This document shows positions 8,599 to 17,581 of a stretch of 64,000 nt of DNA, one piece after another. Both the position numbers and the translations under genes were made by a program. The notes beneath the pieces are model-generated. The model saw nothing but the letters and a program-made list of their open reading frames with translations. It had not been told where the DNA came from and ran no database searches. How positions within the stretch are numbered: position 1 is the stretch's first letter; each line of letters begins with the position of its first letter. Source of the DNA: Caballeronia concitans. GTDB taxonomy: Bacteria > Pseudomonadota > Gammaproteobacteria > Burkholderiales > Burkholderiaceae. The stretch lies in the NCBI RefSeq assembly GCF_001544615.1, contig NZ_FCNV02000014.1, positions 1 to 64,000 on the forward strand, read 5' to 3'.

Positions 8599-8938
8599 TG
8601 TCTCTTCCTGATATGCGTGATCACCGACCGGGCGTGCCGGGCAGGACTATTTTTTTGTGTTTAACGGTTCAATAACATCTCGTCTCTACGTCAAAATCGG
8701 GGGGTTGGCAGGAGCAGTTGCTTCAAATTCACTGAAAGCCGTTTGCGAATTCGTGGGCCTGCCTCTTCCTTGATGCCGACTTTAGCCAGAATGCGTGTGA
8801 CAGTCTCTATACGGATGGCAGAATGGTCGGTAAGGCGTACAGTCCGGCAAAGCTATACACCTGGGCATTGTTGGCGATGCATAGGAATCCGGAATAACAA
8901 AGGTGAAGAGCGTACTCGAACGATCGAGTACAAACCGT

Positions 8939-9889
8939 CTAGCCGATGCCAGCCGAGCTTCTTCCGACGTAGCCGGAACAGCTGTCGATGTCTTCGACGC
9001 AATCGACCATCAGCGTCATCAGGTCGCGAAGTTTTCTTCCGGCAAAGCGCTGCTTCTGATAAGCACAGTAGATGCGTCTCGGCTTCGGCTTCCACTCAGG
9101 CAACACGGGAACGAGCAGTTCCTGGGTCAGCTCGGGCCGCACGAAGAAGTCCGGCAACAAGGCGATGCCGAAGCCGTCGATGCAGAACGTCTTCATGATC
9201 CAGGGATCGTTGGTCGTGACATTGGCCTTGGGACGATACGGCTGGCCTCCGCCTTGCGAATGCAGCATCAGGCCGTCCTTGTCGCCGCTGGCCGAGCGGA
9301 TGACGATCGAATCGTGGTGCGTGAGGTCCATCGGCGTGACAGGATTGCCCTTCTTCTGAAGATAGGACGGGCTGGCGTACAGCCCATAGCCAATCTGACC
9401 GAGCAGCTTGCCGACCAAGTCCGGAATGTCCGGCAGTTCGGCGCAGATGTAGCCGTCGATCTCCTCGGCTTTCGCGCAACCGGGATAGTCGGCGATATCG
9501 AGGTTGAGCTTCACATTCGGATGTCGCGCCATGAACAGCTTGGTGACATGCGCGGCGAACGTGGTGCTGAATTCGCTGTCGGCCTTGATCGTCAGTTCGC
9601 CGCTAATGCCGGAGCCCAGTTCTTGTAATTGCTCGCGGGCGAGTTCCAGCCGTCCGGAGACGTCAGCGAGTATCTGCTCGCAATGCGTGTAGAAGGCCCT
9701 TCCCGCTTCCGTCGGCGTCATGCCGCGCGCGCGCCGGTTGAACAGCGTCACGCCTAGCTCTTCCTCCAGCACTTGCAACTGACGGCTGAGCGTTGCCTTG
9801 GAGATGCCGCTGACGGCTTCGGCCTGCGTCAGGCTTCCGCTTCGCATCACGAGCGAGAAGGCCATCACCAGTCTCATATCTAACTGCAT
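8939..9889 (-). CDS. LysR-family transcriptional regulator
   Basis: 316 residues. The N-terminal helix-turn-helix is MRSGSLTQAEAVSGISKATLSRQLQVLEEELG, shown here in parts around residues 16-50. The effector domain begins near residue 90 with ELTIKADSEFSTTFAAHVTKLF. It ends with a Cys-containing tail. This is a standard-length LysR. It is separated by 215 bp from the pntB remnant and points away from it, so its former target may have been lost. The ligand is unknown. Confidence 0.88.
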   Translation of the reverse strand: MQLDMRLVMAFSLVMRSGSLTQAEAVSGISKATLSRQLQVLEEELGVTLFNRRARGMTPTEAGRAFYTHCEQILADVSGRLELAREQLQELGSGISGELTIKADSEFSTTFAAHVTKLFMARHPNVKLNLDIADYPGCAKAEEIDGYICAELPDIPDLVGKLLGQIGYGLYASPSYLQKKGNPVTPMDLTHHDSIVIRSASGDKDGLMLHSQGGGQPYRPKANVTTNDPWIMKTFCIDGFGIALLPDFFVRPELTQELLVPVLPEWKPKPRRIYCAYQKQRFAGRKLRDLMTLMVDCVEDIDSCSGYVGRSSAGIG

Positions 9890-10104
9890 AACCTCTCTCC
9901 ACTGCGGCGCCAGTTTCTGCTCATCTGCCGGACTCAGGCGACATCGAGAGGCGCGATGCCGCGTCGTAATTCACGCTCGCGCCTCTCGATGACCTTTCAG
10001 TCTGACGCGGGAACGAAGCGATCCGCAATGCGGGAGAACGATGAGCAGACGCGTCGAAGAAGTCCGCCGGTCTGCAGATCGTTCGTCCCGCGCGACCGTA
10101 TGCG

Positions 10105-11312
10105 TCAGTGGACGGCCTTCACCATGTCCTCCACGACCTTCTTGGCATCGCCGAATACCATCATGGTCTTGTCCATGTAGAAGAGTTCGTTGTCCAGCCC
10201 GGCGTAACCGGCGGCCATCGAGCGCTTGTTCACGATGATGCTCTTCGCCTTGTAGGCTTCGAGAATCGGCATGCCGGCAATGGGCGAGCCGGGATCGGTC
10301 TTGGCGGCCGGGTTGACCACGTCGTTGGCGCCGAGCACCAGCACGACGTCGGCCTGACCGAATTCGCCGTTGATGTCTTCCATCTCGAAGACCTGATCGT
10401 ACGGCACTTCCGCCTCGGCCAACAGCACGTTCATATGACCGGGCATCCGTCCCGCAACCGGGTGAATCGCATACTTCACCGTCACGCCCTTTTCCTTCAG
10501 CAGCTCGGTGAGTTCCTTAAGCGCATGCTGCGCACGCGCCACCGCGAGACCGTATCCCGGCACGATGACCACGGTTTCCGCGTTGCCCATCAGGAAGGCG
10601 GCATCGTCGGCCGATCCCGACTTGACCGGACGCTGCTGCTGGCTGCCTGCCGCCGCTCCCGTCGCACCGCCGAAGCCGCCCAGCAGCACGTTGAAGAACG
10701 AGCGGTTCATCGCGCGGCACATGATGTACGACAGAATCGCCCCGCTCGATCCGACCAGCGAGCCCGCGATGATCAGCATCGGATGATTCAGCGAGAAGCC
10801 GATGCCCGCCGCCGCCCAGCCCGAATACGAGTTCAGCATCGAGACGACCACGGGCATGTCCGCGCCGCCGATCGGAATGATGATGAGAACGCCGAGCACG
10901 AAAGCGAGCGCGAGCATCAGCACGAAAGGCAGCCACTCCTGCGATTGCACGAAGATGACGCCGAAGCCGATCATGATCACCGCCAGCAGCAGGTTCAGGG
11001 CGTGCTGCCCGGCGAACACCACCGGCGTGCCCTGAAACAGGCGGAACTTGAAGCGCCCGGCCAGCTTGCCGAAGGCGATCACCGAGCCCGAAAAAGTAAT
11101 CGCCCCGACAAAGCAGCCAATGAACAATTCGATGCGATTGCCGAACGGGATCTCCTGCGATTGCTGCGTCGTGATGCCGAACACCGCCGGCTCGGCCACC
11201 GCCGCGACCGCGATGAACACGGCGGCAAGACCGATCAGCGAGTGCATCGCGGCGACGAGTTCCGGCATCTTCGTCATCTCGACCTTCTTCGCCGCGTATC
11301 GGGCGTTGGGGC
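10105..11312 (-). pseudogene. pntB: NAD(P) transhydrogenase subunit beta, 5'-truncated
   Basis: From KKVEMTKMPELVAAMHSLIGLAA onward (seen from about 11295 down) the product matches PntB to its C-terminus. It includes GGADMPVVVSMLNSYSGW of the membrane domain and the NADP-binding domain III with PGYGLAV, HPVAGRMPGHMN, GANDVVNPAA and KRSMAAGYAG. E. coli PntB has about 80 residues and three membrane helices before this point. Here they are absent and replaced by out-of-frame sequence from the reductase gene. No pntA is nearby. Proton-coupled transhydrogenation needs the lost helices, so this is a decayed copy. A working pntAB may exist elsewhere. Confidence 0.85.
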
Positions 11313-11987
11313 CTTGAAGTACTCGAGGTGAACGCGTTCGGGCGGCAGCGTGGAAAACGTCGCTGAAAAGGCATCCATCAGCGGCGTGGGACCGCAGCAA
11401 TAAAAATCCGTATCGGACCGATGCGCGGCGAGCACATCGGCGAGATTCAGGGATGCCGCGCCGGGTTCGCCGTCGAACACGCAATGAAGTGCGCCTGCGT
11501 GATGGCTTGCCGCGGCAAGTTCTTTCAGTTCAGCGAGAAATGCCGCCTTGGCCGGCGAACGGGCGCAGTAATAGAAGTCCCACGAGCGTCCAAGCTGACT
11601 CAGCCGCCGTGCCATCGCCAGCAAGGGCGTGACGCCGATTCCGCCTGCAACGAGAACCGAGTGTGCAGCAGTCTCATTCAGCGGAAAGAAATTGCGCGGC
11701 GCACTCACGGTCAAACGGGTGCCGAGTCCGACGGAGTCGTGCATGAACATCGAACCGCCGGCGCCGCCCGCATCGCGATGAACGCCGATCACATACCGGT
11801 GACGCTCGGGAGCGTTTGTCAGTGAGTATTGCCTGATCATGCCGGACGCAAGGTGCACGTCGATATGCGCGCCAGCCGTGAATGGCGGCAATTCCCCGCT
11901 GACAGGCCAAAGCTCAAAGGAGCGCACGGTTTCCGCTTCGATGCGGATGCCGCGCACTTCGACTTCAAACGTCTCCGACGACTTCAT
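11274..11987 (-). pseudogene. Oxygenase reductase (VanB/phthalate-dioxygenase-reductase type), 3'-truncated
   Basis: 237 residues. The N-terminal flavin domain shows FTAGAHIDVHL and RQYSLTNAP. The NAD domain shows VLVAGGIGVTPLLAMA and FYCCGPTPLMDAF. Family members then continue about 85 residues into a plant-type 2Fe-2S ferredoxin domain. Here the frame runs after VHLEYFKA directly into pntB DNA and stops. Without the iron-sulfur domain it could not pass electrons to an oxygenase in the usual way. It sits 15 bp downstream of the VOC gene, in one operon. The missing partner is presumably a Rieske demethylase or dioxygenase. Confidence 0.85.
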
Positions 11988-12002
11988 CGCTCCTCCCTGA
12001 AA

Positions 12003-12392
12003 TCAGAGCAAGACTGTGTTGATTCGAAATACATTGCTCTCCGGGTCGAGCAGAACCGCCTGATACCAGTGGTAGTAGGTTTCATACGGCGCCTTGATCA
12101 ACGTGGCCCCGGCCTCCAGCGCGATGGGCACGAGCTTGTCCACGGCCTCCGGTGTATCGACGTCGAAATTGAGCAGAAGCTTGATACCGCTCGTTTCGCT
12201 GAGATGAGAGAGTTGGAGTAAGTCGTATGCTTCGTGCGCATTGAATCCAATGCAGCTCTTTCCCGTGTCGAGCCCGCGAAAGATCGGCGAGCGGATGGAT
12301 TCGATTTCCTGAAAGCCGAACACCTTCTGATAGAAAGCGCTCAGCGCCACGATATCGCGGGCAAAGACGTTGACGTAAGACAGATGTGCCAT
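12003..12392 (-). CDS. VOC (glyoxalase/bleomycin-resistance) family protein
   Basis: 129 residues with the paired beta-alpha-beta-beta-beta fold. It begins MAHLSYVNVFARDIVALSAFYQKVFGF and ends QAVLLDPESNVFRINTV, both typical of the superfamily. Members are metal enzymes (glyoxalases, extradiol dioxygenases) or binding proteins; this one is a single-module form. It heads an operon with the truncated reductase and lies 90 bp downstream of a perfect palindrome (12482-12495). In related species such VOC proteins accompany Rieske-type demethylases, which I take as context only. Confidence 0.82.
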   Translation of the reverse strand: MAHLSYVNVFARDIVALSAFYQKVFGFQEIESIRSPIFRGLDTGKSCIGFNAHEAYDLLQLSHLSETSGIKLLLNFDVDTPEAVDKLVPIALEAGATLIKAPYETYYHWYQAVLLDPESNVFRINTVLL

Positions 12393-12481
12393 GTTCTATT
12401 CCTGGGGACAGCCGCTCCGATTTTGCAAAAGACGCCATCGGTTGAACGCGATTTCGGGCATCTTGCGTAATCGAACTTTTC

Positions 12482-12562
12482 CTGAACATGTTCAGTACGA
12501 TTTGCTTTTCTCAAACGTCCCGCATGAGACCAATGCACGTGCAGGCTGAACCATCTGTACAG
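12482..12562. promoter_or_regulatory. Two palindromes upstream of the VOC operon (site pair 1)
   Basis: CTGAACATGTTCAG at 12482-12495 is a perfect 14-bp palindrome. CTGTACAG at 12555-12562, preceded by AT, is a perfect 8-bp palindrome. Their starts are 73 bp apart. The same pair at the same spacing occurs at 15960-16040 upstream of the gfa remnant. Together they look like a two-site operator for one regulator; the MocR gene encoded between the two copies is the obvious candidate. Confidence 0.6.
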
Positions 12563-12930
12563 TGAACGGTCGTGCGGGGCGCGTAGGTTTTAAAGGGGCG
12601 CGCTACGCAGCATCTGCTCAACCGCTCGCACAGAGATGCATTCCATACTTCGTTAATCATGATTAGCCCGCTGAGTGAAACGATGCGTTTCATCTTTTCA
12701 CCAGCCTCCCCGAATTTACCGGCGACTTTTCCGCTTTAGTACGTTCGCCGCCCGGTAATCGTTCTCACGATCCGCGTCCGCAGAGCCTTTGAAGTATTGA
12801 CTTCATGGCTCGGATGCAGGGAATCTACGCGGCTCTGAGCGAAATAACCGACGAGAATCCGTCAGTCTCGCGAGCGTTTCAATCGTGAAAAGCACCGTAT
12901 TTTTTTCCTACCTTTTCTTGCGGCTATCGG

Positions 12931-12947
12931 TAGATAAAATTCATCTA
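12931..12947. promoter_or_regulatory. Imperfect palindrome before the MocR gene
   Basis: TAGATAAAATTCATCTA is symmetric at 14 of 17 positions and lies about 64 bp before the MocR start, overlapping an AT-rich -10-like stretch. It could be an autoregulatory site. It differs from the CTGAACATG sites, so a different protein may bind here. Confidence 0.35.
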
Positions 12948-13010
12948 GGAGCGATTCCATCCGCAGCCTTCGCAACCGAATCGCAAAACAAACTAAAGCG
13001 GAGACACCCC

Positions 13011-14564
13011 ATGACTGGCTATGCAACATCAATGGCGGAGCGCATATCTGCGAATGACGCGATGCCGGACAGCGACTGTGAAGTCGCGACATTACCCATG
13101 CCTTCGCCTTCGAGGCGCGAACCGGCGCAGCTGGAAGAACTGCGCATCGAGCGTCAGCGTGGCGTGAGCCTTGTGAAGCAGATCGTTGCGAAGCTCGATG
13201 CCATGGTCGAGTCGGGGCGCCTGCGTCCGGGTACGAAGACACCTTCGGTTCGTGAACTGGCGAAGTCACTCGAGGTGAGTACGTTCACGGTGGCCGAGGC
13301 TTACGATGTGCTCGTCTCCCGGGGTGTGCTGAGTTCGCGGCCGGGCTCCGGATACTTCGTGACTTCGCGCACCGCGCAGGTGACGGCACTGAGGGATGTA
13401 CCGCCAATACGAAAGGAAGCGGCTTGCGGTTCATGGCTGACGGTCCTCGTTTGGAATCAGGACCCCGATCTGCTGCGAGTCGGTTCAGGCGTGCTGCCGC
13501 CCGAGTGGTGCAGCGAAAGCATGTTGTTGCAGGCAGTGAAGCAGGCCATCAAGATGCCGGCTGAACGTCTCGTCGGTTATGGTCATCCGCTCGGCTTCCC
13601 GCGCCTGCGTCAATTGCTCGCCCGTGGGTTCACGGAGCGATTCTGTCCTGTCTCACCGGAGCAGATCGTTCTCACGAATGGCGTATCGCACGGTCTCGAC
13701 CTTGTTGCACGAACCATTCTGCAGCCGGGCGATACGGCATTCGTCGAAGAACCCGGTTACTTCAACACGAACCATCTCTTGCGCAACTATGGCGTACGCA
13801 TACTCGGCGTGCCGCGAGGATCGGACGGACTCAATGTCGACAAGCTCGCGGAGATGGCCGCGGAACACAGGCCCAAGGCGATCTTTCTCAGTTCGGTGCT
13901 GCAAAATCCGCTTTCGTCCACGTTGCCCGCTTCTCAGGCCTATCGCGTGGTCGCGTTGGCCGAGCAATACGACTTCCATATCGTAGAAGACGACATCTAT
14001 CGCGATCTGGCATTGCCTTCGGATCCGTCATTGGCATCGCTGGATGGATTGAATCGCGTGATCTGCCTGGGTGGCTTCTCCAAGACCATCGCTCCGTCCC
14101 TGCGGACAGGATTCATTCTTTGCCCGGATCATCTCGTATCCGATATCGTCCGCACGAAGATGGCATGCGGCCTGACGACGTCGGAACTGAATGAGCGATG
14201 CATATTCGAGCTGTTGTCGGACCCGGGGCATCGCCGCTATATCGACAGACTGCGGATGCGCCTTGCAAACGACCGCGAGCGGTTTCTTTCCTTTCTGGCC
14301 GAAGTCGGCATGACGCCTCTCGCCACGCCCCGTGGCGGACTCTTCGTGAGTGCGGGATGGCAGGTCAAACCCACTGCCCAGTTCAATGCGGAATCCATCA
14401 CGGCAGAAGCGAAAGCTGCGAAGATCGCGCTCGTGGGAGGCGATCTGTTCATGCTCGCGCCATCCACGGATAGCGTCTGGTTTCGCTTCAACGTGGCCTA
14501 CTGCGGTTCACCGGAGCTGCTGTCGTTCCTGAGAAGCGTCTCCGCGCGTGCGCCGAACGCGTGA
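13011..14564 (+). CDS. MocR-type (GntR/aminotransferase) transcriptional regulator
   Basis: 517 residues from ATG 13011 with GGAG 7 bp upstream; the open frame extends to 12885 without an RBS. A GntR winged helix-turn-helix occupies about residues 50-115 (LRPGTKTPSVRELAKSLEVSTFTVAEAY). A fold-type I PLP aminotransferase-like domain follows over about 160-510. The PLP lysine motif appears as GGFSKTIAPSLRTGF. MocR proteins sense amino compounds or PLP derivatives and usually control adjacent genes. This one lies between the VOC/reductase operon and the fghA/gfa operon, both reading away from or towards it with shared palindromes, so it likely controls both. Confidence 0.9.
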   Translation: MTGYATSMAERISANDAMPDSDCEVATLPMPSPSRREPAQLEELRIERQRGVSLVKQIVAKLDAMVESGRLRPGTKTPSVRELAKSLEVSTFTVAEAYDVLVSRGVLSSRPGSGYFVTSRTAQVTALRDVPPIRKEAACGSWLTVLVWNQDPDLLRVGSGVLPPEWCSESMLLQAVKQAIKMPAERLVGYGHPLGFPRLRQLLARGFTERFCPVSPEQIVLTNGVSHGLDLVARTILQPGDTAFVEEPGYFNTNHLLRNYGVRILGVPRGSDGLNVDKLAEMAAEHRPKAIFLSSVLQNPLSSTLPASQAYRVVALAEQYDFHIVEDDIYRDLALPSDPSLASLDGLNRVICLGGFSKTIAPSLRTGFILCPDHLVSDIVRTKMACGLTTSELNERCIFELLSDPGHRRYIDRLRMRLANDRERFLSFLAEVGMTPLATPRGGLFVSAGWQVKPTAQFNAESITAEAKAAKIALVGGDLFMLAPSTDSVWFRFNVAYCGSPELLSFLRSVSARAPNA

Positions 14565-14568
14565 GCCG

Positions 14569-14595
14569 GTGCGCCCTCTTCAATGAAAGGCGCAC
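14569..14595. terminator. Probable bidirectional terminator hairpin
   Basis: GTGCGCC at 14569-14575 pairs with GGCGCAC at 14589-14595 around a 13-base loop. It lies in the 45-bp gap between the convergent MocR and fghA genes. No long T run follows, so efficiency is uncertain. Confidence 0.4.
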
Positions 14596-14609
14596 ACGGA
14601 CTCTATGAG

Positions 14610-15440
14610 TTACCGCAATGCTTGCGCGTGGTAAGCAATGTGCCCGCCGATGAAACTGCTGATGAAATAGTAGCTATGGTCATAGCCGGGGCGTAGATTC
14701 AATTGCAGTGGATGGTCCACCGCTTCACACGCTGCACGAAGCAATTGCGGTTGCAACTGGCCTTCGAGAAACTCGTCGGCCTCGCCCTGATCCACGAGCA
14801 GCGGCAAACGCTCGACCGAGTTCTGCAACAACGCCACCGTGTCGTATTGTTTCCACGTCTCCTCATCTTCGCCGAGATAAGCGCTGAATGCCTTCTTGCC
14901 CCACGGCACCTGAGTCGGCGCGACGATCGGCGAAAAAGCCGACACGCTGCGGTAACGTCCCGGATTACGCAGTGCAATGGTCAATGCGCCGTGCCCGCCC
15001 ATTGAATGCCCGCTGATTGCGCGTGCCTGACTAGCGGGAAATTCGGCTTCGATGAGCGCCGGCAATTCATCGACCACGTAGTCATACATGCGGTAGTGAG
15101 TTGCCCACGGCGCTTGTGATGCGTTGACGTAGAAGCCCGCTCCTTTGCCGATGTCGTACGCTGGATCGTCGGGTACATCGTCGCCGCGCGGGCTGGTATC
15201 CGGCGCGACGATGATGAGGCCGTGTTCAGCGGCGTAGCGCTGAGCGCCGGCCTTGGTGACGAAATTCTGCTCGGTGCAGGTCAGGCCCGAAAGCCAGTAC
15301 AGCACCGGGCATTTTTCTCCGCGCAAGGCCGCATCGGGCAAATAGAGACCGAACTTCATCTCGCAGCCGAGCGTCGACGATACGTGTTTCCAAACTTCCT
15401 GGCGGCCGCCGTGGCTGGCGTGTTGCTCGATGCGTTCCAT
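14610..15440 (-). CDS. fghA: S-formylglutathione hydrolase
   Basis: 276 residues, full length for the family. An alpha/beta-hydrolase with the nucleophile elbow GHSMGGHGAL (Ser), DQGEADEFL carrying the acid Asp, and the GYDHSYYFISSF segment carrying the catalytic His. The substrate-site stretch LSGLTCTEQNF is also intact. It hydrolyses S-formylglutathione to formate and glutathione, the last step of glutathione-dependent formaldehyde oxidation. Two bases upstream ends the gfa remnant. The dehydrogenase that makes the substrate (adhI/adhC) is normally in this operon but is absent here. It may be supplied by another locus. Confidence 0.95.
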   Translation of the reverse strand: MERIEQHASHGGRQEVWKHVSSTLGCEMKFGLYLPDAALRGEKCPVLYWLSGLTCTEQNFVTKAGAQRYAAEHGLIIVAPDTSPRGDDVPDDPAYDIGKGAGFYVNASQAPWATHYRMYDYVVDELPALIEAEFPASQARAISGHSMGGHGALTIALRNPGRYRSVSAFSPIVAPTQVPWGKKAFSAYLGEDEETWKQYDTVALLQNSVERLPLLVDQGEADEFLEGQLQPQLLRAACEAVDHPLQLNLRPGYDHSYYFISSFIGGHIAYHAQALR

Positions 15441-15442
15441 GA

Positions 15443-15916
15443 TCAGGCCTCGCGATAAGTGCCCTTCGCCTTCGCCGAGTGAGCGGCCAGAATGTCCATC
15501 AAGGCCGGACTGAGGCAGTCGTAGGGTTCCAGTCCCTTGTCACGCAGCGTCTGACGGATGTCGGCCATCGCAGACGGGGCCGTGCCGCTTTCGATGACGG
15601 ACGAAACGAAAGCTGCAAAGCCGGGACCATCCCAGCCGCTCTCCTTCGACAGTTCGCTGTGAATGAAGTCGAGTCCGTAGAAGGCGTGATCCTTGTTCTC
15701 GATGCGTCCGTACAGATGCGTTCCGCAGGCACTGCAAGCGTGACGCTGAATCAACGCGCTTTCGTCCACCACCTTCAGCTTTTCGCCGTGTGACATCTCA
15801 CTCGCCGATTCGAAACATCTTGACGACGATAAGAAATACCCATTGAATATCCGACTCAAATTCGACGCTGCCTGAAGGACTTCTGCTGCGCCTGGCAATT
15901 CATGCCGCCAGCGCAT
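15443..15916 (-). pseudogene. gfa: S-(hydroxymethyl)glutathione synthase, 5'-truncated
   Basis: From [16 protein letters not shown] (about 15787 downward) the product matches Gfa to its end: [36 protein letters not shown] and [10 protein letters not shown]. Gfa proteins are about 190 residues. The first ~75, which carry several zinc-binding cysteines, are missing. The 43 codons ahead of the match are unrelated. The gene would normally speed the reaction of formaldehyde with glutathione. Adjacent fghA keeps its reading frame and spacing. The break at about 15.79 kb, together with the loss of adhI, suggests a deletion inside a formaldehyde operon. Confidence 0.8.
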
Positions 15917-15959
15917 TCAAGCGAAGTTTTCCGCGAAAGTATTATCGGCAAACAGTGCA

Positions 15960-16040
15960 CTGAACATGTGCAGTCGATATTTCAATCAGGCGGCCGTGAC
16001 GGAGTCGAGAACATGCCGGTTGCTGGCGCTATCTGTACAG
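15960..16040. promoter_or_regulatory. Two palindromes upstream of the gfa remnant (site pair 2)
   Basis: CTGAACATGTGCAG at 15960-15973 (one mismatch from palindromic) and CTGTACAG at 16033-16040, again preceded by AT. The starts are 73 bp apart, exactly as at 12482/12555. The DNA between the sites is mostly different, which argues for functional constraint rather than simple duplication. The 344-bp gap 15917-16260 otherwise holds nothing I can name. Confidence 0.6.
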
Positions 16041-16260
16041 CTGCGCTGAGGCTGTGTGTCCGGCGCACATAGAGCGAACGTCAACGGACAGCGTGTGTTC
16101 ACAATTGATTGACGCGTTCATTGTCTCGATCCGTATTCGCGCACACCATGCCGCGATATCGTGGTTGCACCGTCGACAAATCGCGGTGCGAGTTGTCGCG
16201 TGATGCGGCTTTGCCTGCCGGCCGCTGGTTCTACGTGGCTCTCAGCATAGGAGGCAAAAG

Positions 16261-17172
16261 ATGACTCATCAAACCAGCTCGCCGCGCGCGGACGGACGCG
16301 CGCGGGGTTCAACTCTTTGCCTGCGCTGCCAGAAAGCGGCGCCGGGTTTGCATGGCCGCGCGGGCATGGTCGCGAGGTCCGACTGCGCAGAGACCAATCA
16401 CGATGATTCGCAGCGCCGCGATCGGGTCGAAGCCTTGCTGCGTCATGCGCTCGCGGCGGGTGAATTGAGGGTCGCCTATCAGCCGGTGCTCGATAGCGTG
16501 TCGCACGAGACCGTGGGCGCCGAGGCGCTGCTGCGCTGGACCAATAGCGAACTCGGCGACGTCGGGCCCGCCGAATTCATACCCATTGCCGAAGAATCCG
16601 GCCTGATGAAGAGCATCGGTGACTGGGTGTTGCAACAGGCCTGCGCCGAGGCCGCTCAATGGCGCTCGACCGTGGCCCCGCGTCTCGTGGTCTCGGTGAA
16701 CGTTTCGCCGGTCCAGTTCGACGAAGACCTTATACGGCGCGTTGCCGCGTGCCTCGAATGGACCGGACTCGAAGCATCGGCGCTTCAGATTGAAATCACC
16801 GAAGGCATATTGATGCCCGACGACGCGGCCGTTCGAGCGACGATCAAAGCGCTCGCGGATCTTGGGGTGAAGCTCGCTATCGACGACTTCGGAACGGGTT
16901 ACGCGTCCTTGTCGGTTCTCAAGCGCTTCGCTTTGCACAATCTGAAGATTGACCGCTTATTCGTTGGGGATTTGCCCGACAGCCACGATTCGATCGCGAT
17001 CACGCGTGCACTCGTTGCGATGGCGCATGCGCTCGGCATGACCGTGACCGCCGAAGGCGTTGAAACTTCCGCTCAGGCCAAGGCGCTGCGAGAGTTGGGT
17101 TGCGACATGTTGCAGGGCTATCTGTTCGGCCGTGCGACGAGCCCGGCGGAATTCGTCCGGATGCTGTCCTGA
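16261..17172 (+). CDS. EAL-domain cyclic-di-GMP phosphodiesterase
   Basis: 303 residues from ATG 16261 behind AGGAGG. The first ~55 residues are Arg-rich with a CLRC pair and no known domain. An EAL domain fills residues ~60-300. The metal and substrate motifs are present: GAEALLRW, SVNVSPVQF, QIEITEG, AIDDFGTGYASL, LKIDR and TAEGVET. The active-site Glu, Asn, Asp-Asp and Lys all appear intact, so hydrolysis of c-di-GMP to pGpG is expected. No membrane segment is visible, so it is cytoplasmic. It stands alone. The CxxC in the leader could bind metal. Confidence 0.9.
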   Translation: MTHQTSSPRADGRARGSTLCLRCQKAAPGLHGRAGMVARSDCAETNHDDSQRRDRVEALLRHALAAGELRVAYQPVLDSVSHETVGAEALLRWTNSELGDVGPAEFIPIAEESGLMKSIGDWVLQQACAEAAQWRSTVAPRLVVSVNVSPVQFDEDLIRRVAACLEWTGLEASALQIEITEGILMPDDAAVRATIKALADLGVKLAIDDFGTGYASLSVLKRFALHNLKIDRLFVGDLPDSHDSIAITRALVAMAHALGMTVTAEGVETSAQAKALRELGCDMLQGYLFGRATSPAEFVRMLS

Positions 17173-17239
17173 TCAATGAAATGAATGAATCGACCTGCGC
17201 GTTTGCAGAGTCGGTTAACCAAGAATAATTATTTTGTCA

Positions 17240-17262
17240 TCGTGCCAACGGAGACGGCACGA
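17240..17262 (+). promoter_or_regulatory. Hairpin in the leader of the 90-residue protein gene
   Basis: TCGTGCC at 17240-17246 pairs with GGCACGA at 17256-17262 around AACGGAGAC. It lies just before the AGGAGG of the next gene, where folding could affect ribosome access. An AT-rich stretch (AATAATTATTTTG) precedes it and may be a promoter. Confidence 0.4.
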
Positions 17263-17276
17263 ATCAGGAGGAAACC

Positions 17277-17549
17277 ATGTGTGATGCAGAACTTGTCGCG
17301 ACACTGTTGAACCGCTGGGCCAGTCAGACCTGCGAAGAAGAATTTCAGGCTTATCTTGCCCTTCTGCGCCAAGGCAATCTACCGTTCACTCGCGAACTCG
17401 GCTACGTGGGTACGTACGGCATTCGCGATACGAACGCGTGCCGTACCGAGTCACTGATTTTCCGCGACGGCTCGCGTGCGTTGCGCCTCAGTACGCCGAA
17501 CAGCGCGGCGGGATGGACGCGCTGGACCGCGTTACAACCCCTTCCATGA
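17277..17549 (+). CDS. Hypothetical protein, 90 residues
   Basis: ATG 17277 follows AGGAGGAAACC, an excellent RBS, so I believe the gene is translated. The product begins MCDAELVATLLNRW and contains a helical first half (EEEFQAYLALLRQG) and a strand-rich second half with GYVGTYGIRDTNACRTESLIF. No signal peptide or membrane segment. I recognise no family. It lies 104 bp after the EAL gene on the same strand, with its own AT-rich upstream DNA and hairpin. Confidence 0.6.
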   Translation: MCDAELVATLLNRWASQTCEEEFQAYLALLRQGNLPFTRELGYVGTYGIRDTNACRTESLIFRDGSRALRLSTPNSAAGWTRWTALQPLP

Positions 17550-17581
17550 AGCGCTCGGGATCTGCGCTTCGTAAATAGCGA

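Noticed and set aside
10108-11331. 407-codon plus-strand frame opposite pntB
   Set aside because: His/Arg/Glu-rich antisense product; the minus strand matches PntB closely.
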